Origin: an uncultured Lachnospiraceae bacterium | Lineage (GTDB): Bacteria; Bacillota_A; Clostridia; Lachnospirales; Lachnospiraceae | Length of the DNA stretch: 15,860 nt | Direction of reading: 5' to 3' | Assembly (NCBI GenBank): GCA_910588595.1 | Contig: CAJUQU010000066.1 | Span: forward strand, 1 to 15,860 | Shown: positions 13,733 through 15,860 of the stretch, piece after piece | Numbering within the stretch: the first letter of the stretch is position 1 | Layout of the letters: every line of letters begins with the position of its first letter | Translations under genes and position numbers: made by a program | The notes under the pieces: model-generated | Database searches by the model: none | What the model saw: only the letters and a program-made list of their open reading frames with translations | Told to the model about the DNA's origin: nothing

Positions 13733-14731
13733 TTACTTATATACTAATGCATATGCAGTGGTCGGTTTATCCGTTCTGAACGTGATCGTCTCCGCAGCCG
13801 CATCAAGATCATCATAGATATAAACTGTACCTGTACCGATCGCCAGCAGCCGGAAGCTTCTCAGCGGACTGCGGTATTCAGCCGGAATCGTAAGAACATA
13901 CTCCAGTTCCTTCTCTGTCTGATAAACTGACTTTTTTTCCTTCTCCACATTGAGATTGAAAGTGGTCGCAAAGGTATAGTCGCCAATAAATGCAGCATAT
14001 GCTTCGTAACATGCCAATCCGGGATAAAGCCTCTGTGCTGACACTTTCAACGAATAATCTGGAGTGTTCGCTGACAACCGGCAGATATTGGTTGCCTGAT
14101 TGCCGTTCTCATTGTCCTGCAGACTGTTCCACGGCGCCTTTGAGTCATTCGCCCAGAATACATTGCTGATGGTCGGATTCGTACTGTTCTGGAACGTCTC
14201 CGCCCTTCTTTTGTCATTGAGTATATAACATGCCCCCATCGTGTTGGACTGCGCAAACGCCTGTATACTGTCCAGACTTGTATAGGGTATCGTCCCGTAC
14301 ATGCGTGTCTCTACCGGTGCGTCTGCAATCCGAAAGATCGGGCAGTACGCGATCCCCTCGAAAGCATTTTTGTTCTCGATAAATGTGCTTGTGTACATCT
14401 CGACCGACTTAATGTTTGAACACTTATAAAAAGAATACTCACCAATCGAAGTGATCGTACTTGCGATCCTCAGGTGCGTCGCCGAAGAAGTGTGCCACGG
14501 TCTCTCATACAGCTTCCAGTAATCCGCGTCCGGAAGGGCGCCCGTACCTTCTATTGATATAACGTCATTTGCGATCCTGACTTTGATATCTGTCCCCTGC
14601 AGGTAATGCCATCCATCTCCAGGATGCGTCCATATCTCCCCTTCTGCCCTCACCGTCACCACTGGCATAACAAGCAATGTCAGAACCAGCGTCAGCATAA
14701 TGGCTAATCTCTTTTTCCATTTCATTGTCAT
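13733..14731 (-). CDS. Secreted BspA-like leucine-rich-repeat domain protein
   Basis: Exported protein of unknown function with a short BspA/TpLRR-like segment. The N-terminus has basic residues (KWKKR), then a hydrophobic core (LAIMLTLVLTLLVMPVV), and a likely signal peptidase site after VRA. The segment ISIEGTGALPDADYWK followed by RPW and then ITSIGEYSFYKCSNIKSVEM is the typical opening of LRR_5 proteins, but only about one to two repeats are present. The remaining 200 residues match no family I recognise; no sortase motif or membrane anchor is seen, so it may be released. Three in-frame ATGs lie close together. GGAGGAGG abuts the first (14737) and sits 6 nt before the second (14731), so the second is preferred. 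It has its own extended -10 promoter. There is no clear terminator before hprK. Confidence 0.75.
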   Translation of the reverse strand: MTMKWKKRLAIMLTLVLTLLVMPVVTVRAEGEIWTHPGDGWHYLQGTDIKVRIANDVISIEGTGALPDADYWKLYERPWHTSSATHLRIASTITSIGEYSFYKCSNIKSVEMYTSTFIENKNAFEGIAYCPIFRIADAPVETRMYGTIPYTSLDSIQAFAQSNTMGACYILNDKRRAETFQNSTNPTISNVFWANDSKAPWNSLQDNENGNQATNICRLSANTPDYSLKVSAQRLYPGLACYEAYAAFIGDYTFATTFNLNVEKEKKSVYQTEKELEYVLTIPAEYRSPLRSFRLLAIGTGTVYIYDDLDAAAETITFRTDKPTTAYALVYK

Positions 14732-14778
14732 ATACATCCTCCTCCATATACTATGGTCGATTAGCTGTTTTCCATTTT

Positions 14779-14787
14779 ATTATAGCA
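14779..14787 (-). promoter_or_regulatory. Extended -10 promoter for the BspA-like gene
   Basis: On the minus strand TGCTATAAT (14787 to 14779) combines a perfect -10 box with the TGn extension. No good -35 box is present at 16-18 bp, as is common with extended -10 promoters. The predicted start near 14772 leaves a leader of about 40 nt containing GGAGGAGG. Confidence 0.6.
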
Positions 14788-14950
14788 TACAATGTCAGGA
14801 GATTCCACAAGACTTTGCATAAATTTTTGCAGCCACATTTTACCTTATGGACGCTGTCCGCGCCCCGATTGATCTCTGCATCATCTCAGTCATCGGCGGC
14901 ACAAACAGCAGCCTTTTGCGCTGGATTCAGATGAATATGTACGATTTTTC

Positions 14951-15154
14951 TCAGCAGTTCTTAAGTACAGGACGATTTTTGATATTTATTGCAGAACTCC
15001 CATAATACGGCTTTCTGCTGAAAGCTGCTTTTGCTTCCGGCGTGATACCTCCTACCCTGAGTTCCTTCTCCGTAACCTTCCTGTACTCCGAGATCTCTCT
15101 CTCGATGTACACATTGACAATGCGTGCTGCCCCTTTTTCATTCATAAAATCCAT
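14951..15154 (-). CDS. Small orphan protein, 67 residues, unknown function
   Basis: I do not recognise this protein. It is hydrophilic, with no signal peptide or membrane segment. The first half is charged and probably helical (EREISEYRKVTEKELRVG); the second half is richer in Ser, Pro, Lys and Asn and ends in NRPVLKNC. It is supported as a gene by AGGGGGAAA about 8 nt before the ATG at 15154 and by a good promoter about 100 nt upstream; an alternative ATG lies three codons in. No neighbour on the minus strand is close: the BspA-like gene starts about 215 nt downstream with its own promoter. It could be a remnant of a longer protein or a free-standing small protein. Nothing suggests a toxin or antitoxin. 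Confidence 0.55.
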   Translation of the reverse strand: MDFMNEKGAARIVNVYIEREISEYRKVTEKELRVGGITPEAKAAFSRKPYYGSSAINIKNRPVLKNC

Positions 15155-15463
15155 ATAAATTTCCCCCTTTTACACTAATTTTTCTGCAGAAGCTGTTCAC
15201 AGCCTCTTACACTTTATATAGATTTTCTGTTTCCGTATCGGTAACGATTCCGTCAGATTATTTATAGCATACTATCCTTTCTTTTTCAATACTTTTTGTG
15301 CAATTCTTATAGAATCATGTCGCATTTCCGAAATATTCGTTTATTTTGCACTTGTCCTGGCAGATAAACTTTTACTTTTGTGGAAGTTTCCACCAACAGA
15401 TGTGCTTTATCAGGTATTGATTAAATTCGATTTCAAAAAAATGAAAAAAAGCCAAAAATATAC
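15155..15463. other. Non-coding stretch with dyads and A-tracts between divergent units
   Basis: About 310 bp without a supportable gene. It contains the small gene's promoter and leader (with a short dyad GCTGT/ACAGC, 15192-15203); a nested inverted repeat (15356-15414: outer CCT..GATAAA with TTTATCAGG, inner GTGGAA/TTCCAC at 15380-15393); and then A-tracts (about 15435-15458) just before the tRNA promoter. No U-tract marks the nested dyad as a terminator. Confidence 0.55.
15261..15289 (-). promoter_or_regulatory. Predicted sigma-A promoter for the 67-residue protein gene
   Basis: On the minus strand, TTGAAA (15289 to 15284; five of six) is followed after exactly 17 bp by TATAAA (15266 to 15261; five of six), with a TGn extension before the -10. 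The predicted start near 15254 gives a leader of about 100 nt. The context GTATGCTATAA is identical to that of the BspA-like gene's promoter. Confidence 0.6.
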
Positions 15464-15491
15464 TTGATTTTTTTCAAATATCCAGTATAAT
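15464..15491 (+). promoter_or_regulatory. Promoter of the tRNA-Pro transcription unit
   Basis: TTGATT (15464-15469) and TATAAT (15486-15491) are separated by 16 bp. Three A-tracts at about 9-bp steps lie directly upstream and resemble an UP element, as expected for a stable RNA promoter. The predicted start near 15498 precedes both the decayed and the intact tRNA copy. Confidence 0.7.
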
Positions 15492-15521
15492 ATATACGTA
15501 GCTGTTCAAAATATACCAATT

Positions 15522-15571
15522 GGTTGTGTGGTTCAGTTTGATAGCGCACCGCGTTCGGGATGCAAGGGCAG
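15522..15571 (+). pseudogene. Truncated tRNA-Pro pseudogene
   Basis: The 34-nt core (15527-15560) aligns without gaps to the intact tRNA-Pro downstream, 27 of 34 identical, including the whole anticodon loop TTCGGGA with CGG anticodon. The D-stem has a mismatch and the anticodon stem pairs at only three of five positions. After the variable loop the sequence becomes AT-rich and the T arm and 3' acceptor strand are missing. It is therefore a remnant and cannot form a functional tRNA. Confidence 0.72.
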
Positions 15572-15590
15572 TTATAAAAATTTCATACAT

Positions 15591-15664
<74 letters not shown>

Positions 15665-15674
15665 TTTTTGAAAG

Positions 15675-15703
15675 CACGGGCTTTATGAAAGTCCGTGTTT
15701 TTT
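15675..15703 (+). terminator. Rho-independent terminator of the tRNA-Pro unit
   Basis: A 10-bp stem CACGGGCTTT/AAAGTCCGTG (one G-U pair) with a 3-nt loop, followed by six T residues. It closes the short tRNA-Pro transcription unit. Confidence 0.9.
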
Positions 15704-15860
15704 GTTATTATTTTTTTGATGAAGATTTTTTGACTGAAAAAATGAAGTGTGCCAAAGAATGAAAAATGGCGCGTTCCAATGTATGCCAGAGGGTTTTAAA
15801 AAGGGGCTAGAGCGTGTTTGAAAAATCATTCCCGCCATCTATATAACGACGCCATAGCGT

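Overview
The window looks like a chromosomal segment of a Gram-positive, low-to-mid GC Clostridia, most likely Lachnospiraceae. The evidence is the contiguous block hprK - ROK glucokinase - murB - rapZ - whiA, a BspA-like leucine-rich-repeat secreted protein, a SpoIID/SpoIIQ-type pair, purine-rich Shine-Dalgarno sites throughout, and TATAAT promoters. Genus cannot be fixed from this sequence alone.

Layout. From 11 to 1782 (+ strand) lies a two-gene ABC exporter module: an ATPase with a long polar N-terminal extension, then an ABC-2 type permease whose start overlaps the ATPase stop. A bidirectional terminator (about 1817-1855) separates it from the converging minus-strand genes. Everything from 14.7 kb down to 1.8 kb is on the minus strand. 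In transcription order: BspA-like secreted protein; hprK, glk, murB, rapZ, whiA (carbon catabolite control, sugar phosphorylation, peptidoglycan precursor synthesis, nucleotide/sugar sensing, division control); a diacylglycerol-kinase-family lipid kinase; a membrane acyltransferase with an unusual extracytoplasmic N-terminal domain; a compact SpoIID-like protein; a SpoIIQ-like degenerate LytM protein; an amidohydrolase; and murI (glutamate racemase). Gaps between these are mostly 2-60 nt. Longer, structured gaps sit before hprK, before spoIID, before spoIIQ and before murI.

The right end (14.95-15.86 kb) holds a 67-residue orphan gene on the minus strand with its own promoter. On the plus strand, a strong promoter drives a decayed tRNA-Pro copy, then an intact tRNA-Pro(CGG), then a terminator. 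No CRISPR array, complete insertion sequence or phage gene is visible.

Functionally, the minus-strand block concerns the envelope: murI and murB feed peptidoglycan precursors, hprK/glk/rapZ link carbon status to amino sugars and wall supply, whiA links to division, and the lipid kinase and acyltransferase probably modify lipids or surface glycans. The SpoIID/SpoIIQ-like pair belongs to forespore engulfment in spore formers. Its most unusual property is that both proteins seem to have lost their catalytic or metal-binding signatures, and the SpoIID is shortened. Other points worth attention are the dyad over the murI -35 element, the hairpin elements in the murI and hprK leaders, and the tRNA-Pro pseudogene.
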